64,000 nt of DNA from a virus. Shown here piece after piece: positions 29,536 through 36,297 of the stretch. Both the position numbers and the translations under genes were made by a program. The stretch spans positions 1-64,000 of the IMG/VR virus record IMGVR_UViG_3300031952_000004; one strand, given 5' to 3'. Under the pieces are notes generated by a model. The model saw only the letters and a list, made by a program, of their open reading frames with translations, was not told the origin of the DNA and did not search any database. Each line of letters starts with the position of its first letter. The stretch's first letter is position 1.

Positions 29536-29781
29536 TTAGTTTATAGTTTTAATTACTTCTAAAAAATCGACTCTCTCTTGCCCGGAAAAATTATCTTTAA
29601 TAACTTTATTCAATACACTTTCAAATTCAAACCTTTCCCAAGTCCTATTGTAATAACAAACTTTAGTTTTCGCTATACTATACCCGGCTTTGTGCAACGT
29701 TGCTATATGTCTAAAACCGTATCTTGTGCTTTCCGAATTACAAACTATATTATACTCATTATTTAAATTAAATATACGCAT
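29536..29781 (-). CDS. Conserved small protein (81 aa)
   Basis: MRIFNLNNEYNIVCNSESTR start; the pattern NNEY.IVC..E.TR.GF.H.ATL...GY and KVCYYNRTWERFEFESVL matches a small protein family found in many gut and environmental phages and conjugative elements. Function unknown, but the motif is easily recognised. Confidence 0.75.
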   Translation of the reverse strand: MRIFNLNNEYNIVCNSESTRYGFRHIATLHKAGYSIAKTKVCYYNRTWERFEFESVLNKVIKDNFSGQERVDFLEVIKTIN

Positions 29782-29812
29782 TTTACACCCCCTTATTTTT
29801 AAAATTTTTGTT

Positions 29813-30022
29813 TTAATAATTCTTTGCTTTGTCTAATAGTTTCCCTTGCTTTGATATAAACTTATCCTGTATCAAAGCCCAAGCAGTCCGGCCATAACTC
29901 CCCTGTAATTGCCACGCCCGGCCTGTTTTTATCAAGTGACTAAATAGTTTTAATGTTTCCTTATCGTTTAACTCCCCGGCCTCGTATCTAATGATGTAGT
30001 CTAATTCGCTAAATTTTACCAT
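29813..30022 (-). CDS. Conserved small phage protein (69 aa)
   Basis: MVKFSELDYIIRYEAGELND start. LFSHLIKTGRAWQLQGSYGR is the hallmark of a very widespread phage family (F..LI.TG..W.LQG.YGR.A..LI). Shares its core with the protein at 22961-23209. Three CCGG words lie in this gene. Function unknown. Confidence 0.8.
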   Translation of the reverse strand: MVKFSELDYIIRYEAGELNDKETLKLFSHLIKTGRAWQLQGSYGRTAWALIQDKFISKQGKLLDKAKNY

Positions 30023-30038
30023 AACACACCCCCTTTTT

Positions 30039-30683
30039 TTATAACTCTATTTCAGTATCTTCATTTAAATAAATCGCTGTTAATTTTTCCCGGTTATATC
30101 CTAAATTGTAGTCTATTGCTTTCAATAAATCTGCTTCACAATTGCCTATATCTATCCAACAATTAGCCCCCCAACTACCAAACCGGAAATTGCCTCTGGC
30201 GTAACTCTCTATATTCCACCTATGCCTGTCAATTTCAAACTCTATTTTGTATATATCGTAATTTATTATAATCCCGGTCAATTTATTTATTAGGGGATTA
30301 CTTATTTTGTGTTCTTTATATGCTTTTTGTCTAACTTCAAAATAGCACTCCCCACAATACTCGGAATTTTCAAAAGAATGTATATCATCATTGTAAATCA
30401 ATTCGCCACAATTTTCGCAAGAATAAAAATTCTCTGATATACAATTTTCACAGTATAAAGAATTGTCAATATTCTGTAAAATTGTAATTGAAAATTTATC
30501 CCGGCAATTTTCACATTCTTGGAAATATTCCTCATTATATTTTAAATCATTTATAAGAGTTAAAATTTTTATTTCAGTTAACTGTATCTTATTTCCAAAA
30601 CTTAATTGCCCCCTTGCTAACCGCCCGGCCAATTTATTTTCAAATTCGGTTATATTGCCCTTTTTTATTAGTTTATTTAACAT
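30039..30683 (-). CDS. Protein with multiple zinc ribbons (214 aa)
   Basis: Residues 57-125 hold CENCRDKF, CENCISEN, CENCGELI and CGECYFEV, giving two LIM-like or treble-clef metal sites. The C-terminal half (IEFEIDRHRWNIESYARGNF, then NCWIDIGNCEADLL) is a mixed alpha/beta domain. LIM-like tandem ribbons often mediate protein contacts. The neighbouring genes offer no partner clue. Confidence 0.7.
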   Translation of the reverse strand: MLNKLIKKGNITEFENKLAGRLARGQLSFGNKIQLTEIKILTLINDLKYNEEYFQECENCRDKFSITILQNIDNSLYCENCISENFYSCENCGELIYNDDIHSFENSEYCGECYFEVRQKAYKEHKISNPLINKLTGIIINYDIYKIEFEIDRHRWNIESYARGNFRFGSWGANCWIDIGNCEADLLKAIDYNLGYNREKLTAIYLNEDTEIEL

Positions 30684-30694
30684 TTTATCCCCCT

Positions 30695-30874
30695 TTATTT
30701 AACTATTTTTAAACCTAACTCCCGGCCTACATAGTTTATATGTTTTTGTGTAGTTATACTCCACCAACCTAATTGTTTCAATTCCCCTGTTTCATTGTCA
30801 ATAACTGCTACTTTTTTGTTATAGGAATAAACTTCATTCCCTATAACTTTTAAATTTTGCTTATATCTATCCAT
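30695..30874 (-). CDS. Small phage protein (59 aa)
   Basis: Start MDRYKQNLKVIGNEVYSYNK at 30874 from GGGGGTGAAAAAA. VIDNETGELKQLGWWSITTQ KHINYVGREL pattern (W-W-S-x-T-T-x-K-H-I-N-Y) is common in phage small proteins. A CCGGG word encodes GRE. Confidence 0.7.
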   Translation of the reverse strand: MDRYKQNLKVIGNEVYSYNKKVAVIDNETGELKQLGWWSITTQKHINYVGRELGLKIVK

Positions 30875-31091
30875 TTTTTTCACCCCCTTTCTTTTCATTT
30901 AAGATATACCCGGTTAACTGCCAAACCGTTCCCCCCTGCAAACCAAAAACTTGATAAAAATAAATCGGCTCTGAAAAATAATGATAATTATTTATCAATT
31001 CGCTAACTATTCCGTTTATATCATTACTTTTTAAATTTTTTATAACCTTTTTTGCCTGATATAGCATTTTTTTATCTCTTGATATAATCAT
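30867..31091 (-). CDS. Small hypothetical protein (74 aa)
   Basis: MIISRDKKMLYQAKKVIKNL start; helical, ends VFGLQGGTVWQLTGYILNEK, where G-x-x-W-Q-L-x-G is again similar to the LQG.YGR family, possibly a remote relative. AAAAGGGGGGGAATAAAG upstream. Confidence 0.6.
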   Translation of the reverse strand: MIISRDKKMLYQAKKVIKNLKSNDINGIVSELINNYHYFSEPIYFYQVFGLQGGTVWQLTGYILNEKKGGEKNG

Positions 31092-31107
31092 CTTTATTCC
31101 CCCCCTT

Positions 31108-31350
31108 TTATGCTGATAAAACTTTAATTTCCTTTACTAACTGCCCGGCTTTAATTATATTCCTATATAAAAAATTTTCTCTATTACCTTGCTTAAAATA
31201 CTTTGTATTAGTTATAACTTTACAAGCAAAAGCCGGGTATCGCTTACTATTGCCTAAATAATAAAAATCATATATTATTACTTCTCTTGCTTCATTAAAT
31301 CCCTTTACTATAAATCGCTTTCCTATGAATTGTCTTTTTTTGTCTATCAT
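31108..31350 (-). CDS. Small beta-rich protein (80 aa)
   Basis: MIDKKRQFIGKRFIVKGFNE start; five predicted strands, basic. Contains CCGGG words in both orientations (31144 and 31233). AGCGAGGATAGA upstream. Confidence 0.6.
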   Translation of the reverse strand: MIDKKRQFIGKRFIVKGFNEAREVIIYDFYYLGNSKRYPAFACKVITNTKYFKQGNRENFLYRNIIKAGQLVKEIKVLSA

Positions 31351-31389
31351 TCTATCCTCGCTTTTTGTTTATTGTTTTTTAAATTCTAA

Positions 31390-31788
31390 TTAAAGTATAG
31401 CATATATTCCCGGCTTTGTCAATACCTTGCGTTGTTTTATTTTAGACGAATAAAATAAACATATCACTTTATAATTACTCAATGAATATATAACTCCCCT
31501 ATAATGTCTTTTGATATCTTTCAATGCTCTATCAATATCACGCCCGGCCTTGTCAATATACCTTGCTTTGTCTTTAGTTATATCGTATAATCTGCCCTGC
31601 TCAATTCCTATTATATAAATATATTTACTATTATTTAATAAAAATTCTGGCTTTGGCTTTGTATAATAAAAAGCCCTTGCTAATCCGGATATATTTTTAT
31701 CGTTGTTAGTATAATAATTCGTACCAAAAAAACTTGGCTCAATATATCCCTTAAAATCGGTATTACTATAATGATATAGTTTTATCAT
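31390..31788 (-). CDS. Conserved phage protein (132 aa), possible ADP-ribosyltransferase-like fold
   Basis: MIKLYHYSNTDFKGYIEPSF start; LYHYSN.DF.GYI.PSFFG...Y, FYYTKPKPE, LYDITKDKA and YKVICLFYSSKI match a phage family of unassigned function. The YHYS start and later Y-T pattern are reminiscent of ADP-ribosyltransferase-like folds, but the catalytic Glu is not evident, so this is only a suggestion. The last ten codons contain a near-consensus promoter. Confidence 0.65.
   Translation of the reverse strand: MIKLYHYSNTDFKGYIEPSFFGTNYYTNNDKNISGLARAFYYTKPKPEFLLNNSKYIYIIGIEQGRLYDITKDKARYIDKAGRDIDRALKDIKRHYRGVIYSLSNYKVICLFYSSKIKQRKVLTKPGIYAIL
31394..31422 (-). promoter_or_regulatory. Strong promoter inside gene end (TTGACA-N17-TATACT)
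   Basis: Minus strand TTGACA (31417-31422), 17-base spacer that contains GCCGGG, TATACT (31394-31399). It lies wholly within the codons for LTKPGIYAIL and serves the genes from 31350 downward. Confidence 0.88.
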
Positions 31789-31789
31789 T

Positions 31790-32104
31790 TTAATCGCCCT
31801 CTCTTAAAATTCCCTTGCTATAATATAATTGACTTTCCAATTCCCGGCCTTTTAAAAATTCTTTTAATAATATATCATCTAATCTATTACCTATATATTC
31901 CCAGCTATGCTTTAATAAATGTTTATTGTCTATACAGTCTAAAATATATAACTTGCCTTCTAAATATAGCCCAGCCTCTAATATATCAAGCGAATTATAT
32001 CCTTTACATCTTGCTAATTGATTATGATGTAAAACATTACTTTTATAATGCCTTAAAAAGCCCTTGCTATTCTTTATTATAATATACTTTGTTTCCTTAT
32101 TCAT
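31790..32104 (-). CDS. Hypothetical protein (104 aa)
   Basis: MNKETKYIIIKNSKGFLRHY start with KSNVLHHNQLARCKGYNSLDILEAGLYL, a strand-helix-strand pattern. Ends one base before the next gene. AAAGGGTGCTACA upstream. Not recognised. Confidence 0.65.
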   Translation of the reverse strand: MNKETKYIIIKNSKGFLRHYKSNVLHHNQLARCKGYNSLDILEAGLYLEGKLYILDCIDNKHLLKHSWEYIGNRLDDILLKEFLKGRELESQLYYSKGILREGD

Positions 32105-32115
32105 TGTAGCACCCT

Positions 32116-32484
32116 TTATTTATAGTATATCTCAATATAATACTTCCCGGTCTCATTGTATATCGTACAACCGCTAAAATCCCTCAATGCCTCTTTAATA
32201 GTAGTTTTTAAATCTTGCCTTAAAACTTCTTTATATATCCTATTAGGCAATACTTCTATTTGTTTATCAATACCATTATAAACATAACCGCATTTAAATC
32301 TAACATAAAATAAAGCCTCTTGCCTATACTTAGTTTTTAAATCCTCTAAAATCCAAGTATTGAAATTATAAGTATTGGCTATCCTTAAATAATCATAAAA
32401 GATTTTGCCTTCTGTATTACGCCAAAAACCTCTTATAGATGTTTTGGTTCTACCTTTAATCTCTGGTATAAATACTTTAATCAT
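32116..32484 (-). CDS. Conserved phage hypothetical protein (122 aa)
   Basis: MIKVFIPEIKGRTKTSIRGF start, with W.ND/NTEGKI.YDYL.I, FYVRFKCGYVYNGIDKQIEV and a KYYIEIYYK end. The pattern resembles a phage family of unknown function. Alpha/beta. Near the promoter-proximal end of the leftward early transcript. Confidence 0.65.
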   Translation of the reverse strand: MIKVFIPEIKGRTKTSIRGFWRNTEGKIFYDYLRIANTYNFNTWILEDLKTKYRQEALFYVRFKCGYVYNGIDKQIEVLPNRIYKEVLRQDLKTTIKEALRDFSGCTIYNETGKYYIEIYYK

Positions 32485-32492
32485 TTTAGCAC

Positions 32493-32639
32493 CTATTCAT
32501 TTATTTTTAAGTAATTATTTAAATCTAATAACTTATAATCTAATCTATTTAACAAATAAGTCTTTAATGTTTTAATTGCTAAATGAATTTTAAAATCATT
32601 TGCTTTAATCTCATAATCTATTTTGTTTAGTCTGTTCAT
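32493..32639 (-). CDS. Small helical protein (48 aa), first gene of the leftward transcript
   Basis: MNRLNKIDYEIKANDFKIHL start; lysine/leucine-rich helices. AAAAGAGAGGTTAA upstream and a strong promoter 33 bases before the ATG. First gene transcribed, so possibly an early takeover factor. Confidence 0.6.
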   Translation of the reverse strand: MNRLNKIDYEIKANDFKIHLAIKTLKTYLLNRLDYKLLDLNNYLKINE

Positions 32640-32671
32640 TTTAACCTCTCTTTTTGTTTACTTCTATCTAA

Positions 32672-32700
32672 AGTATAACATAATAAAGTCTATTTATCAA
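32672..32700 (-). promoter_or_regulatory. Leftward early promoter (TTGATA-N17-TATACT)
   Basis: Minus strand TTGATA (32695-32700), 17 bases, TATACT (32672-32677). It heads the whole leftward gene block. Confidence 0.88.
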
Positions 32701-32721
32701 GGTTTCAAGGTAAAATAATTA

Positions 32722-32746
32722 TAACTTATTATAATACAATAAGTTA
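32722..32746. repeat. Inverted repeat upstream of the leftward promoter
   Basis: TAACTTATT (32722-32730) and AATAAGTTA (32738-32746), perfect 9-base arms around ATAATAC. Possible operator. The 32,747-33,010 stretch holds further TAACTTA/TAAGTTA variants but no gene. Confidence 0.5.
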
Positions 32747-33017
32747 GGGTATAAAATAATTCTTATTTATCCTAAAATAAATTATTAACTATACTCTAAT
32801 AAAATCTATCTAATAATACAGGGAATAATAAAATGCAATAGCGCACACTCGCCGAAATAACTCATCTTTATTCAATTATAATTAACTATAATAAGTTAAA
32901 TCTAATAAATTATACCCAACCTATTGAAGTATAACAAGATAAGTTATAGGCAGGGTTCATTTTAGCGGATTACAACAGGACACCGAACGATACCCCCACT
33001 ATACCTTTCTTTCGATT

Positions 33018-33582
33018 TTCTACCTTTTTCAACCTCTTTAACTTCAACACATTAAAAATTAAATCCACTCTAAAAATCGTAAAAACACAAATTGGTCGAA
33101 ATATGCCCATAACGGACATTAATATATATAATATCGGAATAGGATTATTGTTATCTTTTTTAGTTATAATTAACTTATTTCTTTTATTTAGGATTAATTA
33201 GCGTTTTTTTTCGGTCTTTTTATAACTTCTACCCTCTTCTACCTTATTGATATTATTATAGTTATATTAATACTAAATTAGTATTTATCAGTATTTTATT
33301 AGTATTTCAAATCTACCTCTTCTACCTTATTGAAAACAAATAACTTACGATTTCTACCTAGTTTCTACCTTTTTAGAAGGTAGAAGATACTAGTTAATTT
33401 TAATACCTATATATATCTACCTATTTCTACTATTCGTTAAATAAACAAGATACGAAAAAATTACAGATAAATGTAATTTTTAAGTACTAAAGGAGGGAGA
33501 AGGAGAAAGTAGTCGTGCTGAAGTTGCCCCCTACCCCCGACTTATTATTAGCTAAGATACTATATTTCTACCCTAATCTACC
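33018..33582. repeat. Array of paired TTCTACC direct repeats (iteron-like)
   Basis: (T)TCTACC occurs at 33018, 33227+33237, 33312+33320, 33352+33363, 33416 (+33424 variant TTCTACT), 33566+33577. The two members of each pair are 8-11 bases apart, about one helical turn, and in three pairs the second is followed by TTATTG. One inverted copy (33379) makes a 9-bp hairpin with 33363. The setting is AT-rich and without a conventional gene. This is the arrangement of initiator or repressor binding arrays. Confidence 0.7.
33456..33481. other. AT-rich hairpin
   Basis: AAAAATTACA, GATAAA loop, TGTAATTTTT: perfect 10-bp stem, symmetrical, so possibly a weak two-way terminator or an unwinding element. 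It is followed by a purine tract AGGAGGGAGAAGGAGAAAG (33491-33509) and a C-rich stretch; a GTG-started 26-codon frame there is not convincing. Confidence 0.4.
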
Positions 33583-33648
33583 TTATTGTAAATAAAGAAG
33601 TTAGAAAAAGAATACAATGGTCGAATATATATAACGAGAATACGGTAA

Positions 33649-33752
33649 GTTAACCTAGCTTTATTAGGTTAACGTATTAGGTCGATAAGACCTAATTAGT
33701 AGACCATAGGGTTCTTCTTTTACGAGTATTTACGTAGTAAATACGAGTAAAA
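33649..33752. repeat. Three consecutive perfect palindromes
   Basis: GTTAACCTA/TAGGTTAAC (33649-33673), ATTAGGTC/GACCTAAT (33676-33696, loop GATAA), and TTTTAC-GA-GTATTTAC/GTAAATAC-GA-GTAAAA (33718-33752, loop GTA). Stems of 9, 8 and 14 pairs placed almost end to end. No U-tracts. Candidate operator or origin secondary structure. Confidence 0.7.
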
Positions 33753-33890
33753 GATAAATTATTACTTTTATCGTATTGTATTGATACTTTATATCATATA
33801 GATTAATATAATATATAAGTATACGTTGGTATAATATTTATACCTTAACTTATTGTAATTATTATAGTTATAAAAATAATAATATATTTA

Positions 33891-33919
33891 CTTAAATAAT
33901 CGGTATTTTCGAGTATACT
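33891..33919 (+). promoter_or_regulatory. Rightward promoter (CTTAAA-N17-TATACT)
   Basis: CTTAAA (33891-33896), 17 bases, TATACT (33914-33919) followed by TATAAGTAGAAGG. Same -35, spacing, -10 and leader as the SpoVG promoter at 14124-14152 on the other strand. It faces the late genes. Confidence 0.75.
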
Positions 33920-33937
33920 TATAAGTAGAAGGTAAAA

Positions 33938-33997
33938 ATGTTCTTTAAAATATATAGACCAATTGAATTGAGTAGAAAGCAGCATAATAACCGATAA
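33938..33997 (+). CDS. Possible leader peptide (19 aa)
   Basis: MFFKIYRPIELSRKQHNNR, with GAAGGTAAAA directly before the ATG and 18 bases downstream of the -10 hexamer. Its site is the same AAGG that serves the SpoVG gene at the other copy of this promoter. May be a regulatory leader. Confidence 0.4.
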   Translation: MFFKIYRPIELSRKQHNNR

Positions 33998-34121
33998 AAC
34001 TCGGTAAAGATACTATTAATAACAAACGTCTATCTCGAATGATAGAAACGCAGTTAAAAGAAACTTATAAATAGGCTGCACAAACAAAACTTTAATTCAT
34101 GGTAAATTGTTGAAGAATATT

Positions 34122-34202
34122 ATGATAACGATAATAGTTTGTATAGTTTGGTTATTTTTTATGTGGCTTTTTGGGCTAACTAAAAATATACCAAGAATTT
34201 GA
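34122..34202 (+). CDS. Possible membrane micropeptide (26 aa) in late leader
   Basis: MITIIVCIVWLFFMWLFGLT then KNIPRI: a clean membrane helix in an otherwise gene-free leader. The ribosome site (TTGAAGAATATT) is moderate. Confidence 0.35.
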   Translation: MITIIVCIVWLFFMWLFGLTKNIPRI

Positions 34203-34299
34203 TTTATTCTCTTTCTGATTTCTTGAGTTGAGATTGGCTAATAGTAAGCAATCGAAAAACAAATTAAGGATTCAGATTCAGAAAGAGTTATTATTGCTT

Positions 34300-34395
34300 G
34301 GAGGGCGTTAAGCTCTGCTTGATAGCTCTCCTTTGCTAGCTTCATACTGTCGATTGACAGATAAATGGGTAGCTACTGATTATCGGGGGCTACCC
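34300..34395 (+). ncRNA. Structured late-operon leader RNA with alternative hairpins
   Basis: Three stems in 96 bases: GGAGGGC/GCTCTCC (34300-34331), CTGTC-GATT-GACAG (34347-34360), GGGTAGC/GCTACCC (34367-34395). The last 3' arm can instead form TCGGG-GGCTA-CCCGA, so two mutually exclusive hairpins share it. An intrinsic terminator follows 15 bases later. This is the architecture of an attenuator or a standalone structured RNA. No known family is recognised by eye. Confidence 0.6.
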
Positions 34396-34410
34396 GACTA
34401 AAAATTAATT

Positions 34411-34471
34411 AAGGCTAAAGATAAAGTTATGGACTGGGAAATCCTGGTCGATTTTGTCTTTAGCCTTTTTT
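34411..34471 (+). terminator. Intrinsic terminator before the late genes
   Basis: AAGGCTAAAGA (34411-34421) and TCTTTAGCCTT (34457-34467) form an 11-bp stem with an inner hairpin (GACTGGG/CCTGGTC), followed by a T-run. It lies between the rightward promoter and the first late gene, so read-through must be controlled or a second promoter must exist. Confidence 0.85.
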
Positions 34472-34477
34472 ATTTGT

Positions 34478-34595
34478 ATCGGGTTAAGGGATTTTTACCT
34501 CTTCCATAAATTGTAAGTTTAAAATGGGAACTTATTAACCCGATTATCACGATGGTGAGAAATACTTCATAGAAAGTTAAAAAGTAATGCTCACC
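34478..34595 (+). other. Two further stem-loops before the first late gene
   Basis: ATCGGGTTAA (34478-34487) with TTAACCCGAT (34535-34544), perfect 10 bp around a 47-base loop; then GGTGAG (34554-34559) with CTCACC (34590-34595). The second ends just upstream of the AGGAG of the first late gene, so it could affect its translation. Confidence 0.6.
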
Positions 34596-34609
34596 CCATA
34601 GGAGAATAA

Positions 34610-35002
34610 ATGATATTAGATTTATATATAACTTATAAAAAAATAGAAGAAATAGATATAATTCAAGACCTCATAATTAAAAAAAGAGATTCTGTAACTT
34701 ATGACTGTTTTTTCTATGACGAAAATAATACTTTAGTTGACATTACAGGAGCCACATTATTTTTTACAATAAAAGAAAAATCATCTGATACAGATGAAAC
34801 TGCAATTCTTAAAAAAACAATTACTTCTTTAACAAATTCTACAGATGGTGAAGCAAAAATCGAATTAAACCCAACTGATACTAATTTAACAGTTGGAAAT
34901 TATATTTATGATATTCAGATTAAACTTTCTACTGGAGAAATATATACTTGTTTAGAAGGAAATATTTGTGTTAAACAAGATATAACAATCAGAACAAGTT
35001 AA
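34610..35002 (+). CDS. BppU-like N-terminal Ig-fold adsorption protein (130 aa)
   Basis: MILDLYITYKKIEEIDIIQD start, then KRDSVTYDCFFYDENNTLVD, ATLFFTIKEK and VGNYIYDIQIKLSTGEIYTC. The strand order and the (G/N)xYxYDIQxxxxxGExxT end are those of the BppU N-terminal domain found in phage baseplate and fibre proteins. Similar domains occur at 57399-57728 and at the start of 61266-62219. Probably a small adsorption-apparatus component. TAGGAGAATAA upstream. Confidence 0.75.
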   Translation: MILDLYITYKKIEEIDIIQDLIIKKRDSVTYDCFFYDENNTLVDITGATLFFTIKEKSSDTDETAILKKTITSLTNSTDGEAKIELNPTDTNLTVGNYIYDIQIKLSTGEIYTCLEGNICVKQDITIRTS

Positions 35003-35003
35003 A

Positions 35004-35747
35004 ATGACTAGAGAATATTATTTAAAACATGGAAAAGAAATTTTAAAATATCATAAAAAATATTTTATAAAAAATAAATGTTTGGATTGTGGAAAAAAAG
35101 TTAGTACAGAACATACTAAAAGATGTAGAAAATGTTATATAATTTTTTCTAAAGGAAAAAATGCGACCAATTATAAAAATGGTCGTTCTTTGATAGAAAA
35201 ATTTTGTATTGATTGTGGTAAAAAAATAGATTGGAAGTCTAAAAATAATTATTGTAAAAATCATGTTGGTAAATATGTATTGCCAAAAGCAGAAAACAGT
35301 TATAATTATATAGATGGAAGATGTTCTAAAAAATATTATTGTATAATTTGTGGAAAAGAAATAAGCCTTTCTTCTGGTTTTTATGGTAATAAAAAATGTA
35401 GTTCATGTCATGCTAAAACAAAGACTCCTACTTTTGGAAAATTGCCTTCTCATGGAAAAAGAATTCATTATAAAAATAATTGCTTTCGTTCTACTTGGGA
35501 ATCAAATTTTGCTAAATGGTTAGATAAAAATAATATAAAATGGTTATATGAATCAAAAACATTTAAATTAGATAATGGAACTTATACACCAGATTTTTAT
35601 TTACCAGAATTTAATTTATGGATAGAAGTAAAAGGCTATTGGCGTGATAATGCTAAAGTTAAATTTGAATTATTTAAACAAAAATACTGCGGCGAAAGAA
35701 TAAAAATTTTAGGAAGACAAGAATTAAAAATATTAAAAATAATTTAA
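35004..35747 (+). CDS. PD-(D/E)XK endonuclease with zinc-finger array (homing type)
   Basis: 247 residues: five cysteine knuckles in residues 28-135 (CLDCGKKV, CRKCYI, CIDCGKKI, CIICGKEI, CSSCHAK), then a catalytic domain CFRSTWESNFAKWLDKN, YTPDFYLPE, WIEVKGYW. D in TPDF and E-x-K in IEVKG are the PD-(D/E)XK residues. Paralogue of 53515-54183, sharing GRCSKKYYC. The zinc arrays resemble those of the HNH genes here. Selfish element inserted between late genes with one base between stop and start. Confidence 0.85.
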   Translation: MTREYYLKHGKEILKYHKKYFIKNKCLDCGKKVSTEHTKRCRKCYIIFSKGKNATNYKNGRSLIEKFCIDCGKKIDWKSKNNYCKNHVGKYVLPKAENSYNYIDGRCSKKYYCIICGKEISLSSGFYGNKKCSSCHAKTKTPTFGKLPSHGKRIHYKNNCFRSTWESNFAKWLDKNNIKWLYESKTFKLDNGTYTPDFYLPEFNLWIEVKGYWRDNAKVKFELFKQKYCGERIKILGRQELKILKII

Positions 35748-35762
35748 GGAGGAAATTAAAAC

Positions 35763-36008
35763 ATGATTGATAAATCATTAAGTTTTGGAATTCAAAATTA
35801 TTTTTTTGTTACTCAAGACGAAACAGACCCAGTTTATGTTTATGTTGGTTATCAAAATAAAAAAGGTTCTACATTACTTGGTCGTTACAAAAAAGACGAT
35901 ACTGAAGGTTTATACTATATCGCTGTCGGAGCATTTGCTGGAATTTGGGCAGGTAGAGTAGGATATAGTTACGCTTTACCAAGTTTGCTTGTTGAACCAG
36001 CGATTTAA
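35763..36008 (+). CDS. Small virion-associated protein (81 aa)
   Basis: MIDKSLSFGIQNYFFVTQDE start; YVYVGYQNKKGSTLLGRYKK, YYIAVGAFAGIWAGRVGYSY ALPSLLV. The pattern YVGYxNKKGSxLLxRYxxDxxxxxYYxA is typical of small proteins found among phage structural genes. AAGGAGGAAATTAAAAC upstream is the strongest ribosome site of the block, consistent with high expression. Confidence 0.7.
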   Translation: MIDKSLSFGIQNYFFVTQDETDPVYVYVGYQNKKGSTLLGRYKKDDTEGLYYIAVGAFAGIWAGRVGYSYALPSLLVEPAI

Positions 36009-36009
36009 T

Positions 36010-36297
36010 ATGAAACATTATTGCATCGATTGTAAAAAAGAATCAATCCGTAAAAGAGATAACTATATCTGTCAAAATTGTTCGATGATTGAAGAAGAAC
36101 ATTTGATAGTAATAGGTACTAATTTACATATTCATCATATTGATTATAATCATATAAATTACAATGAAGAAAATTTAATTACTTTATGTAATTCATGTAA
36201 TGTAAGAGCAAATTTTAACAGAGATTATTGGAAAAATATTTTTCAAAATAAAATTGCCCAACTAAATAAGGAGGCAACCAAAAATGAGTCAATATAA
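36010..36297 (+). CDS. Truncated HNH homing endonuclease
   Basis: Start MKHYCIDCKKESIRKRDNYI at 36010, two bases after the previous stop. One zinc knuckle is joined directly to a complete HNH core (CQNC, LHIHHIDYNHINYNEENLIT, CNSCNVRANFNR). The three upstream knuckles and linker of its relatives (11516, 47963) are missing. Catalytic residues remain, so nicking activity may persist with lower specificity. The last 14 bases overlap the next gene. Confidence 0.8.
   Translation: MKHYCIDCKKESIRKRDNYICQNCSMIEEEHLIVIGTNLHIHHIDYNHINYNEENLITLCNSCNVRANFNRDYWKNIFQNKIAQLNKEATKNESI

Noticed and set aside
33511-33591. GTG-started 26-codon frame after a purine tract
   Set aside because: Lies across the TTCTACC array, codon content is unconvincing and nothing else supports it.
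34020-34400. tRNA genes in the late leader
   Set aside because: Several hairpins exist but no acceptor stem with matching D, anticodon and T arms, and no GTTCRANNC loop.
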